The notes below the pieces were generated by a model that made no database searches, was not told where the DNA came from, and was given only the letters and a program-made list of their open reading frames with translations. From Rhabdophis nuchalis (Eukaryota; Chordata; Lepidosauria; Squamata; Natricidae): 64,000 nt of DNA. Shown one piece after another: positions 23,681 to 36,113 of the stretch; the stretch's first letter is position 1; the number at the start of each line of letters is the position of its first letter. The DNA lies in contig CM077643.1 in the NCBI GenBank assembly GCA_039707465.1, positions 243,186,167-243,250,166 of the forward strand. Reading direction: 5' to 3'. The position numbers and the translations under genes were made by a program.

Positions 23681-24389
23681 TATAGTGAAGAACAGCTGTA
23701 ACTAAAACATAGAGAACAGCTGTAACTAAAAAGGCTGCCAGATCCGAATTATTCTGGCCCAAACTTTCACTGCAGCCAGGGGATACAAAATCAGAACCAA
23801 TCTCATCCAAAACATCTGACAATGCCTTTCCCAAACAGGCGCCATGAGATTTTAGGACTTTGTAAAGGGGTTTATAAAAGGAAGGGGGAAGGGGGGGGAA
23901 GCAGCATAGCTGTAGCACCTGTTCAGATAATTCAGCCCTTAAGGACAAGAGAGTCACTGCAAAACTAAAAAGAGCCATCCTCACACGGGACCACAGCCTT
24001 TGTATTCTGCTTACCCAGATGTCCTGATAATCTGCAACTTTCAAACGTATCTATGCAATAATCATACCAAACTCATTTCCACTCCTAGTGAAGCGGAGGG
24101 TGATATCATAAGAGACAATTTATAGGAAAGATAAGATGCTATGAAGTAAGGACAGAGATCAGCCAAATGGGATTCCAGAGGTTGGAACGGAACGCGCCTC
24201 ATGCTGCTTTGAAAGCTAGCGCCCGGCATCTGGACAAATAACGGGATATAAGCCACATGTTTTCTACCATCTTCGTCCATCAATGTATCTCTTACACACT
24301 AACGTCACGCAGAATTAATCACGAAGGTTTTATTCTTCCCACCCCTGAGCCACAGGGCGTGTGTATGAGTGTGTGTGTGTTGACCTTCC

Positions 24390-24830
24390 TGAGACGCGGA
24401 GTGGCGGAGCGAAGCGACTTCCCGCCGCCGCGCTCTCCTCCTCCCGGGCGCCGCGACTCACCTGCTCTCTCCGCACCCGGCCTGGTCCTCCCCGCCGCCG
24501 CTCCCGCCGTCGCTTCCGCCGCCGCCGCCGCCCTGGGCGGAGAGGGGGGGAGAGTGCGAGGGGGGAGTCCGTCCTCCCGGGCCTAAAAGTCGAGCCACAC
24601 GGGGAGGAAAAAGAGGAGCGAGGCTCGCTCCGAGAGCGGAGACCACCCAACGGCGGCCGCCCGCTGCTCCTGTTCGCCGCGGAGGCCAACAGGAGGGGCG
24701 GGGGGGGGAACGAAGGGGGGAGGAAAGAGCCGACCCAAATCGCCGCGATTGCGTCTGCGCGACCAACCCGATCTTTTTTCTACCACTTCCGCCGCAAGCT
24801 AAGCGCCGGAAGCCGCTGCGCAGGCTTCTG
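24390..24830. promoter_or_regulatory. ZC3H13: CpG island with ETS-like sites, ZC3H13 promoter
   Basis: A very GC- and CpG-rich block over the presumed ZC3H13 leader exon. At its right edge CACTTCCGCC (about 24,784) and GCCGGAAGCC (about 24,806) are ETS-family core sites in opposite orientations, as is common at TATA-less housekeeping promoters. Transcription to the left is inferred from the donor site at 24,462. Confidence 0.7.
24462..24830 (-). other. ZC3H13: ZC3H13 non-coding exon 1 (5' UTR, outer limit approximate)
   Basis: On the minus strand the GC-rich block ends in a strong splice donor, GAGCAG/GTGAGTC, with the last exon base at 24,462. It precedes the ZC3H13 start exon and lies in a CpG island, so I read it as the untranslated first exon. 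The transcription start is inferred to lie near 24,780-24,830, close to two ETS-like motifs. Open frames within the block on both strands are low-complexity Arg/Pro/Gly translations and are not taken as proteins. Confidence 0.7.
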
Positions 24831-24879
24831 ACGTAACTGTCAATCAATAAAAGAGACTCTTTGTAGCTCGGGGTTGAAA

Positions 24880-25035
24880 TGAGGGGTCCCTGGTGGTCTC
24901 TGAGCTGGCTTGTTTTATTGCAGACGTTACGTTACCCAAACGAGGCAACATCCTAGTTTGACGCTGCCTAGCTTGTGGTAATGAAATGTCTGCAAGAAAA
25001 CAAGCCAGCTCAGAGAGCACTAAGGACCCCCCTCA
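24880..25035. mobile_element. 156-bp inverted-repeat DNA element between divergent promoters
   Basis: Left arm TGAGGGGTCCCTGGTGGTCT continues CTGAGCTGGCTTG..GCAGAC. The right arm, reversed, is TGAGGGGGGTCCTTAGTGCT continuing CTGAGCTGGCTTG..GCAGAC. The terminal repeats are about 46 bp with a few mismatches. No clear target duplication. It splits the ZC3H13 and DNAJC18 promoter regions. Confidence 0.7.
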
Positions 25036-25751
25036 GTAAAACGTCAATGCCAAACGTAAAGGCGTTTGAAAGTACGTCATGGCGGGTGCTTCTGGCCTAG
25101 CAGTTGGCCGAATTTAATTTCCTCCGGGGTTTTTTTTTTTTTTTAGTTTAGCACCTTAAAATCGCCCGGAGGACTTTCGCCATAAAGGTAACCCCAGACC
25201 TGACCGCCTTCGCCGCCATTGAAAGTCGTAGTCGGACCTGAATCTTTTGTCTACCTTGTGGAATATAAAAAGCCTTCATGCTTCTGCGTGCATTAACCGC
25301 AGCAAGAGAAAAGGAGCGCTTCCTCCGAGCGGCTGAATTGACACACAAATGATAGCCCTCTTGTATTTTTCCGTTCTTCTCCCTTCGGATGTGGAAGCAA
25401 AGGACTCTCTTCACGGCTCTTCTCTATGGGCGCCCAAAAAAAAAAAAAGTGGGGTTGCCGCTCTAGCGCGCTCATCTCCCTGGTTATAAAGCCCTGCGTG
25501 GTTTGATTTTTCTAGAAACTCCGGAGTGAAAAATGACACCTCGGTTTCGGAAGAGACCGCGCGCTTGAGAGTTATACACACGGAGCGCGCGCGAGCCCTC
25601 CCACCCGCCACTTGCAGCTCGCGCGGCTTTTCACAACGGGGCAACCGCTTCTTTTTCCCGCCAAAAGCGCCGGGCCCTGGCAGGAGGGAGAGGGCGGGGC
25701 AGCTGCCGAACACGCGAGGACTACGTTACCCAGGCTGCACTGGGCTCGCGT

Positions 25752-25759
25752 TCACGTGA
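25752..25759. promoter_or_regulatory. DNAJC18: palindromic E-box (USF/MiT-type)
   Basis: TCACGTGA, within GTTCACGTGACC, lies 51 bases before the DNAJC18 ATG. USF and MiT/TFE bHLH-zip factors bind this sequence; regulation of this gene by them is inference. Confidence 0.5.
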
Positions 25760-25809
25760 CCTTCCCGGCGGCTTGGTGGATCCTTCCTTCCTTCCCAGCA
25801 GATGGGAAA

Positions 25810-25846
25810 ATGGCAGGACTGAGCCCCGGGGATCGCTGGGCCGAAG
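25810..25846 (+). CDS. DNAJC18: DNAJC18 exon 1 (coding part)
   Basis: Encodes [12 protein letters not shown], then a split codon, with donor GAAG/GTAAGG. Short first coding exons are normal for this gene. Phase 1. Confidence 0.9.
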
Positions 25847-28800
25847 GTAAGGCTCCGCGTCGATGACGCGGGCCAGAGCCGCATTGGGGGTTTAAATCTT
25901 TTTAAGGGAAGGGAGATCCGTGCTCCAAGAGCTCAGGTTACCCAGAGAGGAGAGCCTTGTGGCGATATCACAGACAGATCAAATCCCATATTGTGGCTCC
26001 AGCTTTTTACTCAGAGGGATGGCTACGGGGACACTTCTCAAATGAGATATGCAAGTGGGAAGAAAGGAAAGGGGGAGCGCTTTAGCAAGGCGATGCGTCT
26101 AATTGACAGATAAAGGGTATAAAAAAGATATTGAACTTGCAAAGTTTGTGAGTTTGCATAGAAAGGTATAAATGTCTGCCTTCCTCTTGTCTTCGTGGTC
26201 TTTTCAATTTTTCTTAGTTCAGGTGTGTGTGTGTGTTTGTTTACCAACGAAGGGCAAAATCCTGTGGGTTGCGGCAGTTTGTGCTGCTGTTTAAAAATCA
26301 ATCGCCTTGGGAAAGCTTTTTTTTTTCTTGCAGCAAATAAACATACTTGCGCTTTAATATGTCTCAGGGGACGGAGGGTTGGAGACCAGGAGGATAATGC
26401 AGCTGGGTAAAAACAAGAAGTGTTGCTTGGATGAGATTTGAGAATGGAAGTTAGCTTTAGTTCGGAGAAACCACGGATAGATTGTAGAATGCGAAAAGAA
26501 TGATGGAGGAAAAGGTTTTGAACTCTGGGGGATTTTCACCTATTGTGAGTTTGGGCAAGGGCATATACCCAAGGTATTGCAATTTATGCAACTATGTAGA
26601 ACTTTAAGGAAAATTTTTTTATATAATTGCAGACAGTACACGGATGTACATGCAGCGCAACTAGAAATACAGCATAAAAATAGGGGTGCATGAGTTTTTT
26701 AAATTCACATTACTAACGAAAATCTTCGGTGAGCTGGCATTGCTGTTGCACCACATGTTAGAAATGAATTGAAATCTACTATAATAAGTTGTCCTTCTGA
26801 ACCATAGGAAGAACTTAGGTTTCTAACAGAATTCACACACTGAGATATGTGTGTGAACTGCTTCCAAAGATTCAAACCCTAAGTGATGGTTTTTAAAGAA
26901 CTGCTGAATTACCATCCTTGCTTGCTATCATTTCAAAATATATCTTTTTAATATTCTTTGCAATTAGCTTTCCTGAAAAAAATCATTGCAAAGTTTTAGA
27001 ATTTAAGCAAAGATGTGGAGAGATGGGTGTATCATGATTTTAAGGGACTTTCAGTTTTGTTATGCATTTTAGCATTTATTTTATAGGTTAATGGCTCACA
27101 ATAAAATAGAATATGAATACATACATACATGCATACAATATGTGCATGGGTATTTTGAAGTATGTCATTTGTGATCCACTTTGATAAATATACATACATA
27201 GGAATACTGTCATTGTTTCAGCATTAATTGATGAGCTGAGAAGAAATCCATGTCCATTGGAGGAAGTAAGAAACAATTTTGATTGCTGTGGCTGTAGTGA
27301 CTGTATGAGAATGAAAAAGGAGCGTATGTGTGACAGTGGAAGAAGCCAGTCAACATCTGGAGAAGGCAGCATGACTTACACCAAGGAGCAGTTACTTGGA
27401 GTTCAGAGGTAAATAGGAACTTGCCTAGTTAGAATATATTCATTCTTGTTAGGCTTGCAACCTGATTAATGAATAAATTTATAACACTAATCTCTATATT
27501 CCCCAAGTTGGTGCCCACCAGATAGGTTGAGCTGTGTATCCTATTATCTAGGAATTGTTAAATTAAATAAATCTAGGAATTATGAAAATTGTGGAACAAG
27601 ACATTTGGAGAGCTCCTGATTTGGGAAGGTCTGTTCATGCTCGGCATGTTATCTTGTATGCACAGAATTTCAATTAAATAATTCATTACTGACTTCAGAT
27701 AATGGCTTACCAAATCCCATTCCATCCATATCTTATATCAGTGATGGCAAACCTTTTTTGGCTTGCATGCCAAAAGCGGGGGGAGCGCAGGAGAGTTGTG
27801 CCAGGGGTGTGCCACACCAATAATGCTATGCGCACAGCCACAGCGTGAATTCATACACGACCAGGACTTCCCCCCTCCCCCTTTTTGGCATGCTTTTTTC
27901 CTCTCTCCCCAGGCTCCAGGGGCTTTATAGGAGCCTGGGGAAGGCAAAAACAGCCCCCCACCACACCCGCCCAGAAGTTCAGGAACGGATGTCCGGTTTG
28001 CTCATAGGGCTGATTTTAACCCTCTGGAGCCTTCAGGGACCTCCAGGAGGCTTTCCTGAAGGCTCCAGAGGGCAAAAAACGACCCTACGAGCAAGCCAGA
28101 AGTGACTTCCGGGTAGCTCGTAGGGCCGGTTTTAGTTCTCCGGAGGCTTCAGGGAAGCCTCCTGAAGGCTCCTAAATACTCTGGAGGGCTAAAACCAGCC
28201 CTACGAGCAAACCGGAAGTCCATTCCCAAACTTCCGGTTTGCCCATAGGGCCGGTTTTTCGCCTTCTGGAGGCTTCAGGGAAGCTCCTGAAGCCTCCAGA
28301 GGGCAAAAAATGGCCTCAAAAGAAGGCCGAAGTCAGCTGGCCAGTACGCATGCCATAGGTTTGGTATCATAGTCTTATATATTATACAGCAGCTATTCCA
28401 GGTTTAATTAACATGGGGATACCATAGAATACTAAGAGATCCCACCTATTTACTGTCAGAAGAATAGTAGTAGTCGAGTTCTGAATATGAGATTCCAATT
28501 GGCTCAATGACTACAGAAATATATCTTGCTTAATTATACCAAAAGTTGCTAGGCGATCCAGGTAGCATAGGACAAGCGTTCTCGCTCAAACATGTAGGAT
28601 CAGAGGCTTTTGTCAGAATTATGAAAGTAGTATTGTGGCCCAAGCTGTGCGCCTTACATGTGTGACAGCATGTATGCACTAGAACTGGCATCACAAAAGT
28701 GCAACACAGGTTTCATTATGTAAGTTTAACTTGGATTGCACTTGATGCCCAAGGGCAGCTGAATTCCCTTCTATCAGTGAAGCAGATTAGAAAAGTATCT

Positions 28801-31201
28801 TACTGGATTGGAAGTTATTCTTCAGTATTAATAAGAATCTGTAAGTTGTGTTTGGGGAAAAGTTACAAAATTAAATAATTGTACTTATTTTATAGAATAA
28901 AGGAGAGTAAGAATTACTATGAAATTCTAGGCGTAAGAAGAGATGCGAAAGATGAAGAACTAAAGAAAGCTTACCGAAAACTTGCCCTTAAATTTCATCC
29001 TGATAAGAACTGTGCTCCAGGAGCCACAGATGCATTCAAAGGTAGGTGAAACAGCTTGAAAGGGACCACAACAAACTTTGATCTTCCAATGTTGTGTTGG
29101 CTAACAGGAAGATATTTTTAGAACATGTTCCTACATACAATTGTAGTGTTGCATAATTCTAAGTGAAACACTAAGAAAGATGTTGGAGTTACTTCTATAA
29201 TATGGTTATGTATTTCACCCGGGTTTCTTTTTTGATTGGTTTTCTTTATTTTTCTCTTCCACTCTACAGCAATAGGCACAGCTTTTGCAGTTTTGAGCAA
29301 CCCTGAAAAGAGATTACAGTATGATCAGTTTGGAGAAAAGGAAGATACTTTTTATACCAATGTGCCCAACCACTATAACTATTACAGAGAATTTGAAGCA
29401 GATATAACGCCAGAAGAAATATTTAATATGTTTTTTGGAGGGAATTTCCCAACAGGTATATTTTTTTTAAAGCTGTGCTTTAAAGTGCAATGAAAAGTGC
29501 TGTTCAGTCATCTGTACAAGGTTCTGTCCCCTGCTTCATGGGGCCTTTAATTGATGATGAAGCTCCAGATGCAGTTTTGATGGCTATCCGAAGTTTCCAA
29601 AGAACTTCAGAAACCAATTAGCTCTATCTATCTATCGACCGATCGACCTATCTATCGCTCTGTGTGTGTGTGTGTGTGTGTGTGTTTGTTTGTGTTCCAG
29701 CATAATTCTGGAATGCCTCAAGCAATATCAAACTTGGTACACAGATGACTTACTCTCTGGAAACAAATACTGTGTGGGTAAGACACCCCAACACCTCTCG
29801 GGGTGTGTGTTCTGTTACAATACAGTCTGTTGTGTATTCAAATGGCTTCTACTGTACTGCCGTAAAATGTCTCAGCGCAGTGGAGTTGCCATGGTAACAG
29901 CATCACAGTAGTCAAAAGGGGGCTCCCTCTGGTAAGGGGAAAAATCCAACATTAGAAATTATGGTTGGTTGGTTGGGACATTTCCCCCTATAAATAAATA
30001 CCCAGACAACGCTGGGTTATCAGCTACTTTTCTTTAAAAGTGCTGCATATATGGGGCTTCCCTTGAGATGCATCCGGAGGCTCCAGTTGATGCAGAATGC
30101 GGCCGCGTGGGGGATTCTGGGAGTCTCAAAATACTCCCATGTAACACCTCTCCTGCGCGAGCTGCACTGGCTGCCGGTAGTCTTCCGGGTGCGTTTCAAG
30201 GTTTTAGTGATCATCTTTAAAGCGCTCCATGGCAGCGGGCCTGGTTATTTGCAGGACCGCCTACTACCACATACCTCCATTCGACCTGTCCGCTCCCACA
30301 GGGAGGTGCCGTCTACCGGACAATGCTGGCTGGCGACGCCCAGGGGAAGAGCCTTCTCTGTGGCAGGCCCTGCCCTCTGGAATGACCTCCCCCCCATACC
30401 TTAGTACTATCACCGACCTTCGCCTCTTCCGCCGGGCACTGAAAACATATTTCTTCCATATGGCCGGCCTGGCATAGCTGCTACAATTATGCTATTTTTA
30501 GAGTTGGGTTTTAAATTAAATTGTTTTTTAGCACGGGCTAAATTATTTAATATTAGTTTTAACTTTTGTAGAATTTTGTATCGTCTGTATTTTAGATTTT
30601 TAAATTCCTGTGCGCCGCCCTGAGTCCCTTTTTGGGAGATAGGGCGGGATAGAAATCTAATAAATAAATAAATAAATAAAAATATATGACTACTCAACAA
30701 GATATGATGCTATTTCAATTAGACCATGTCATTATGCGTAGTTTTGTAGGGTAGGAAACATAAAATAGCTTTTCTCAATTCTTTAGACTTATCCTACTCT
30801 GAATACCACAGTAAATTTATTGGGTTTAAATTTTGTTGAGTTAAAAATTTCATTTTTCCTAACTAATAGTAGAGAATTGTGGAATGTAATCAATATATTT
30901 TCAGGCACATATATATTTATTTATTTATTTCAAATTTTTATGGCTGCCCATTTCAGTCAATGACTCTGAACAGCTTAAATATGTTTGAGAAGGCTGCTCT
31001 GCTTTATAGGAATGTTATTAAACTGATTTGTATGGCAGTTCTGAGAAATCTAATTTAAGATAAAATTGCTACCTAGGTGAGCTGTAAGACGATATGAAGG
31101 TTACCAATTTAGTTTTACTGCTTTACTTCTTCAATTTTGGCAGTATGCAGATGTTATCACATCAGTTGTGATAATCTTAACTCTTTGAATATCGCCAGAA
31201 A

Positions 31202-31251
<50 letters not shown>

Positions 31252-34200
31252 GCAGTTCTGCAGTAGCACTTTATTCCAATTTTTGCCTTATTAAGGGAAG
31301 GACTACAGATGAATGTTTGATCCCCTACAAGTTCCACATGTAGAATTCTGCTCATTAGATGTTCCCACTATTAAAGCATGCAGCCCCTTGAAAATCCATT
31401 CAGGGCAATGAAAACAGCATAGGAAGTATTTTCTGGACTGACAGAGCTATTGCATTTTTTTTAAAGGCATGTTTGAAATTAGCTTTTTAAAAATAAAATG
31501 AAATCTTAGTTTCTTATGACACAAGCAATATAGGATAAAAATTGCACCTTTGTTCTATTGCTATTTCAACAGGAAATATACATATGTTTTCCAATTCTTC
31601 AATGGACCCCCCATGTTATCCACAGCGAAACAGACATGAGAGGACATGGGCCCAAGATGAACAGGAGGAAGAAATTAGACCACAGGTACATAGGGAAGGG
31701 AAGATATTATAATCATATATAAACAGTGCTGATTTATTGCCTATCCCTAGAAAAGGAAGCTTGGGATATATATTTTTTTGTAATTAGTAAATATTTGAAC
31801 TATTTTAAAGTGGAGTGATACTTATGAATCTTAGAAGGATCTTAATTATAACTTGCCTTTTTAAGAAAGATTTTGAAAGCATTTGCAGACTTATTGTTTT
31901 ATATAAATGTGGTACAAATTCCACTGAATGGCATGGTGTTTCCTTTGGAGAACCTTTTTTTCAATTGATTCAGAGACATAAAATTAGTAACGAAGGAGTA
32001 ATCAAAGTTATACAGTTAATGCTGAGTATATCACTGATGAGTAATTAACCATAAATGAGTATTACTGATGAGTAATTACCCATAAAAGACAAAGTATGTT
32101 GAATTTTTTTACAATATGAGAAGTAATTTAAATCTCTGAGCTGATTAACAAAATTTTCGCTGTTTTGATGGGCCATATTTAGTTTCTAACTTCTCCTTTG
32201 TTATATTCTGACTAGGTAATAAGCTGTCCTTTGCATAACTCATTGACCAACTCTCATGCAGTGACAATACACCTTCAGTTGAGTTTGAATTTCATATTTA
32301 ATTAGTCAGACGAAACTCTAAATGGTTCTGCTACCCAGATCTCCAGTTTTTATTCTTTCTTCTAAGGAAATCAGAAGCTAAAACAGGAACTAATTGTAAG
32401 CCTAGCACCAAATCCACTTCAAACCTCTTTTCAAAAATTGCAAAAGGCAGCTTTACTTGGAACTATCATAGGTCCTTGAGTAGTAGTCAACAGGCGGGGG
32501 AAAATGCCAAATCCTTTCTAAACATCTGGCTGGCTGTGAAACCAGCTATAAAATAAAATTTGCATGCTGCCCAACTCTTAATGAATCTGTAGATACTATT
32601 TCATTTTTTTATTTATCATTGTCAAAAACCTAAACATCCAGACTGACACACACACATACACCTGAAGGTGCCATCAAATTAACTTGCATCCAAGCCTTAT
32701 AAAATGGAAAACCATGAGAGATTTTGGCATAAGATTAAATATTAATTCTTATGTTACATTTTTTCCTATGCTTTTTCTCTAAATTAAAACATAGCATCCT
32801 ATCTGGGATGATTGTGTTACCATTGTGGTTTCCATTTTCGCCATATATTTTTTACATGCTTTACTAACCATAGTTTTCATTTCCAGAATACCTACTCAGC
32901 ATTTATCCAGTTACTGCCAGTCTTTATTATAATAGCTGTTTCAATAGTAACTCAGCTGATGGCTACTAATCCACCCTACAGCCTCTTCTTTAAATCGTAA
33001 GTCTAGATCTGTTTCTTTGTGCTCTTGGGAGAATAGAGGCTACTTCTTGACACTAACTTTCCAACAGCAGGTTTAATCTTGGTGCTCAAAGAGGCCTCTA
33101 GTTCATTATATATAAATAGCAGTTAATTTGAAAAGCGTTTTATCTTGGAAAAGGCATAATCATAGCTATAACATTCCAACTGAATTTCTTTTTTAAAAGA
33201 GAACTTAATTTCCGGGCTGCAACTTATTTGAAGGATGTGACCTTAAACCTATAAACTACTTTGTCTTATTGCTCTATAGAAAACAATATTGTTTTCATTA
33301 AAAACGTGAGCATTTTGGGTTTTTTTTTTTCTTTTATTATCTGAATAAATTACATTAAGATCCATAATGCTTTCACAGAAAACCATTTTCAGATTAAATA
33401 TCTTGATGCCAAAGGATGGATAGAAAATGATTGTTTTCTGTGGTTTTGTACCTGGCAATTTGAAACAAAAACTAATCAGAAAAAAAAATGCTAGTCTTAC
33501 TTTGTAAGTAGCCACTTGAAATAGAATGTTTTTTTTTTAAAAAAACAACAGTATTAAAGATGCTGTACATGGCAATTTAAGGATTTTGAGAGTTGTAATC
33601 TCAATGTATCACAAGAACCTTGGTTTGTGGAAGATTGCTTCGTTGCATATGAAATGTGGTTAGCTACTATAGGCTACATTTAAAGCAAATAAAAAGAGCA
33701 CTAAACAGAGGCTAGAATACTGTCTGTGATAGTAACATCTTTTAAATGCTACAGGTCCAGGACACCTGTAGAAATGCTTCCTTCCACATAATCCTGCATT
33801 CTTCCTTCCCTGTACAGACAGTCCTCGATTTACCACCATAATCCAGCCTGGAATTACAGTTGTAAATCATGCCAATTGTTAAATGGATCAACCGGATAAC
33901 CATGCCCAATTTTAGGATCTTTTTTTTACAGTGGTCATTAACTGAATGCAACAGTCAGTAAGCCAATCCGTTGCCTGTCATGGACTTTTTTTTTTGCCAG
34001 AAACCTGGAACTAAACACTGGTTTCTGGCCAAACAATGTTGTAAAATTAGTCATGTGACTGGAGCATATGCTGCGAACAGGTGTAAATGTGGGTCAGTTG
34101 CTGAGTGCCCAAAACGCGATTATGTGACGGTGTGTGTATGTGTGAGGTGGCTATCAGAATTTTGAATCCGGGTTGTAAGTAGTCTTAGGGAGGTCTTTTG

Positions 34201-36034
34201 GAACTTTGAATGGTTGCTAAGCAACTGGTCATAAGTCAAGGACTATCTATATCTTATTTAGAACAGAGGCAGAATTAATGGAGAAAAGTTTTAGAATCTT
34301 CTAAGCAGTTGCCCCAATGTTGCAGAATCTGCTTCTTGGTATTTTATTTTATTTTTAGTAATTTTTACAATGATAAGGGTTTTAAAGTATTGTATGCCCT
34401 TCTGAATTAGGCACGAAGCCAGGATAGACAATTTTTAAAGGGAAGTTATTACAAATGAAATAGATAGCGAAGAGATTTATCATTTATCAGTACACTTCTA
34501 AAAGCGGTGTTGTATCTCCTCATATTTCGTTTTCATGTTCCAGATTGTGCGCCCATGCCTTTCAGAAATGAGATATGAGGTTAAAAAAAACAAATTGGGA
34601 TATTTAAGTACTGAAAAATCTGTAATTCTTGTGGGTAGTATTCCAATGCCCTTATGTGTAAACCATGATATATGGGGAGGATTCTGAACTTTATAGGATT
34701 ATATAAATGGATTAGAACAAAGAAATACATTTTATTGTGGTAGCAGAGTCAAAGCTTCCCTCTTCACCGAGGTGTTGGAGCTACAGGTCAACCATTCCTG
34801 CTTTATCTTCAAGTCTCATGATGTAAACAAAGCAGAGCAGCTTCTTCTGGTCAACAAGATATTTTGAAATGGAACTCACAGTTTGTTTTAAGGAGCTGAT
34901 TATTTTTTTTCCTGGCTACTTGATGCTTGATGCGCTCCTGATCACTTTGCCGGACACAGCTGTTTTAAAATAATCCAGAAACGGGTGTTTTATAGCTGGA
35001 ACTACTTGGAAGACAGGATGTCTGGTTTGGTCATAATCAGTCACCCTTTGTGTAGGGCCTGTCAATGATTCCCCTTGCTCGCTTTCAGAGAGTAGGAAAT
35101 TTTAAATCAAAGTATTAATTAGGGGAAAAGAATACTTCTGGTTTGCAATGAAGGCTTTAATCTATTTCCTTCTTATTTCCTATCACAGGTCTCTAGGGCA
35201 CACTGTTGTTAGAGAAACACAAAACCTGCAGGTGCCTTATTACGTGGATAAGAACTTTGAAAATAATTATCATGGAGAAGAACTTGAAGACCTTGAAAAA
35301 CATATTGAGAAAGATTATATTGATTATGTCCAAACTAGTTGCAGGAAAGAAAAACAACAAAGTAAGTTTTGTTCGTTTCCCAAGCATCCTGCATTATTTT
35401 CAAATTTAGGTTAAAACAGACAAACAATCCACTATAACCAGCTCAGCTGCCAAGAAAACTAAATGATATATACCATGTTTCCCCAAAAATACGACATGGT
35501 CTTATATTTTTTTGACCCACGAAATATGGCCTTGGGCTTATTAGAGGGGGAGAGCTTATTATTTTCTGGGGCAGGCGAGAAGCAAGGTGCGCCTTTTACC
35601 TTTCAAGCTCCGTCACGTTCCTCGTTATTGTGTCCAGGGAAGCCGCTGGTAAGGAAAAAAAAACACCTTCTTACGAGTTCTATCAAACTTCTTGAATTCG
35701 CCGCTGGTTTTTTTAAACCAGCGGCTTCCTTGGACACAAGAGCGAGGAACACAACAGAGCTTGAAAGGTAAAAGGCGCACCTCGCTTCTCTGTTCCCCCA
35801 CCTCTCATTCCTCGCTAAAGGAACGGCAGGGAAGGGAAGTAAGCAGGCTGCCTTTACAATTGGGGTGGGGTGAGCAGTGTTAGGCCACGAGGCGCACCTC
35901 TTACCTTTCCAAGTCTGCCGCGGTCCTCGCCATTGTGTCCAGGGAAGCCCCTGGTTAAAAAAAACAACAACCCTTCTCGTGAGTTCAAGAAGTTCTGTCA
36001 AACTTCTTGACTTAAGCTCTTTTTGCACTTAAAT

Positions 36035-36113
<79 letters not shown>

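Larger units (their letters stand above)
15160..24461 (-). other. ZC3H13: ZC3H13 intron 1 (between leader and start exon)
   Basis: About 9.3 kb. It holds a Tigger-like element (17,323-18,426), an inverted-repeat DNA element (20,092-20,592), a LINE tail (21,420-21,500), half of a palindromic MITE (22,648-22,700) and a second Tigger-like copy (23,305-23,680). An extra leader exon may exist but I could not identify one. The remaining sequence is AT-rich with no feature seen. Confidence 0.7.
25500..25870. promoter_or_regulatory. DNAJC18: CpG island promoter of DNAJC18
   Basis: CpG-rich sequence immediately upstream of and over exon 1. Visible motifs are an SP1-type GC box AGGGCGGGGC (25,691-25,700), a ZNF143/GFY-like element ACTACGTTACCCAGGCTGC (25,720-25,738) and a palindromic E-box TCACGTGA (25,752-25,759). 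No TATA box is near the start. Motif identity is by consensus; occupancy is inferred. Confidence 0.65.
29042..31572 (+). other. DNAJC18: DNAJC18 introns 3 and 4 (around exon 4)
   Basis: Intron 3 (29,042-29,269) shows nothing notable. Intron 4 (29,456-31,572) carries a compound microsatellite (29,622-29,693), an L2-like LINE end (30,048-30,685), a LINE tail (30,905-30,985) and a long GT repeat (31,203-31,249). Confidence 0.75.
31686..35188 (+). other. DNAJC18: DNAJC18 introns 5 and 6 (around exon 6)
   Basis: Intron 5 (31,686-32,886) has only a short LINE-tail-like piece near 32,548-32,580. Intron 6 (32,997-35,188) has one Tigger-like element (33,815-34,248). No other feature is seen. Confidence 0.75.

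Noticed and set aside
23604..24044. 146-residue minus-strand open frame
   Set aside because: Its C-terminal part is the Tigger-like element at 23,305-23,680. No homology recognised and no supporting splice sites.
24257..24847. Several 109-156-residue frames over the CpG island
   Set aside because: Arg/Pro/Gly-rich translations on both strands of a CpG island; the splice donor at 24,462 shows this is an untranslated exon.
25073..25111. Short frame ATGGCGGGTGCTTCTGGC in the divergent promoter
   Set aside because: It stops after 12 codons and has no splice donor or conservation that I can see; at most an upstream open frame.
29236..29493. 85-residue frame starting [10 protein letters not shown]
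   Set aside because: Its start is the polypyrimidine tract of the exon 4 acceptor of DNAJC18; only 29,270-29,455 is coding.
30051..30404. 117-residue frame that looks like a protein end
   Set aside because: It is the C-terminal end of a 5'-truncated LINE polymerase, part of a dead repeat copy rather than a host gene.
31131..31355. 74-residue minus-strand frame with Thr-His repeats
   Set aside because: Translation of the GT microsatellite in a DNAJC18 intron.
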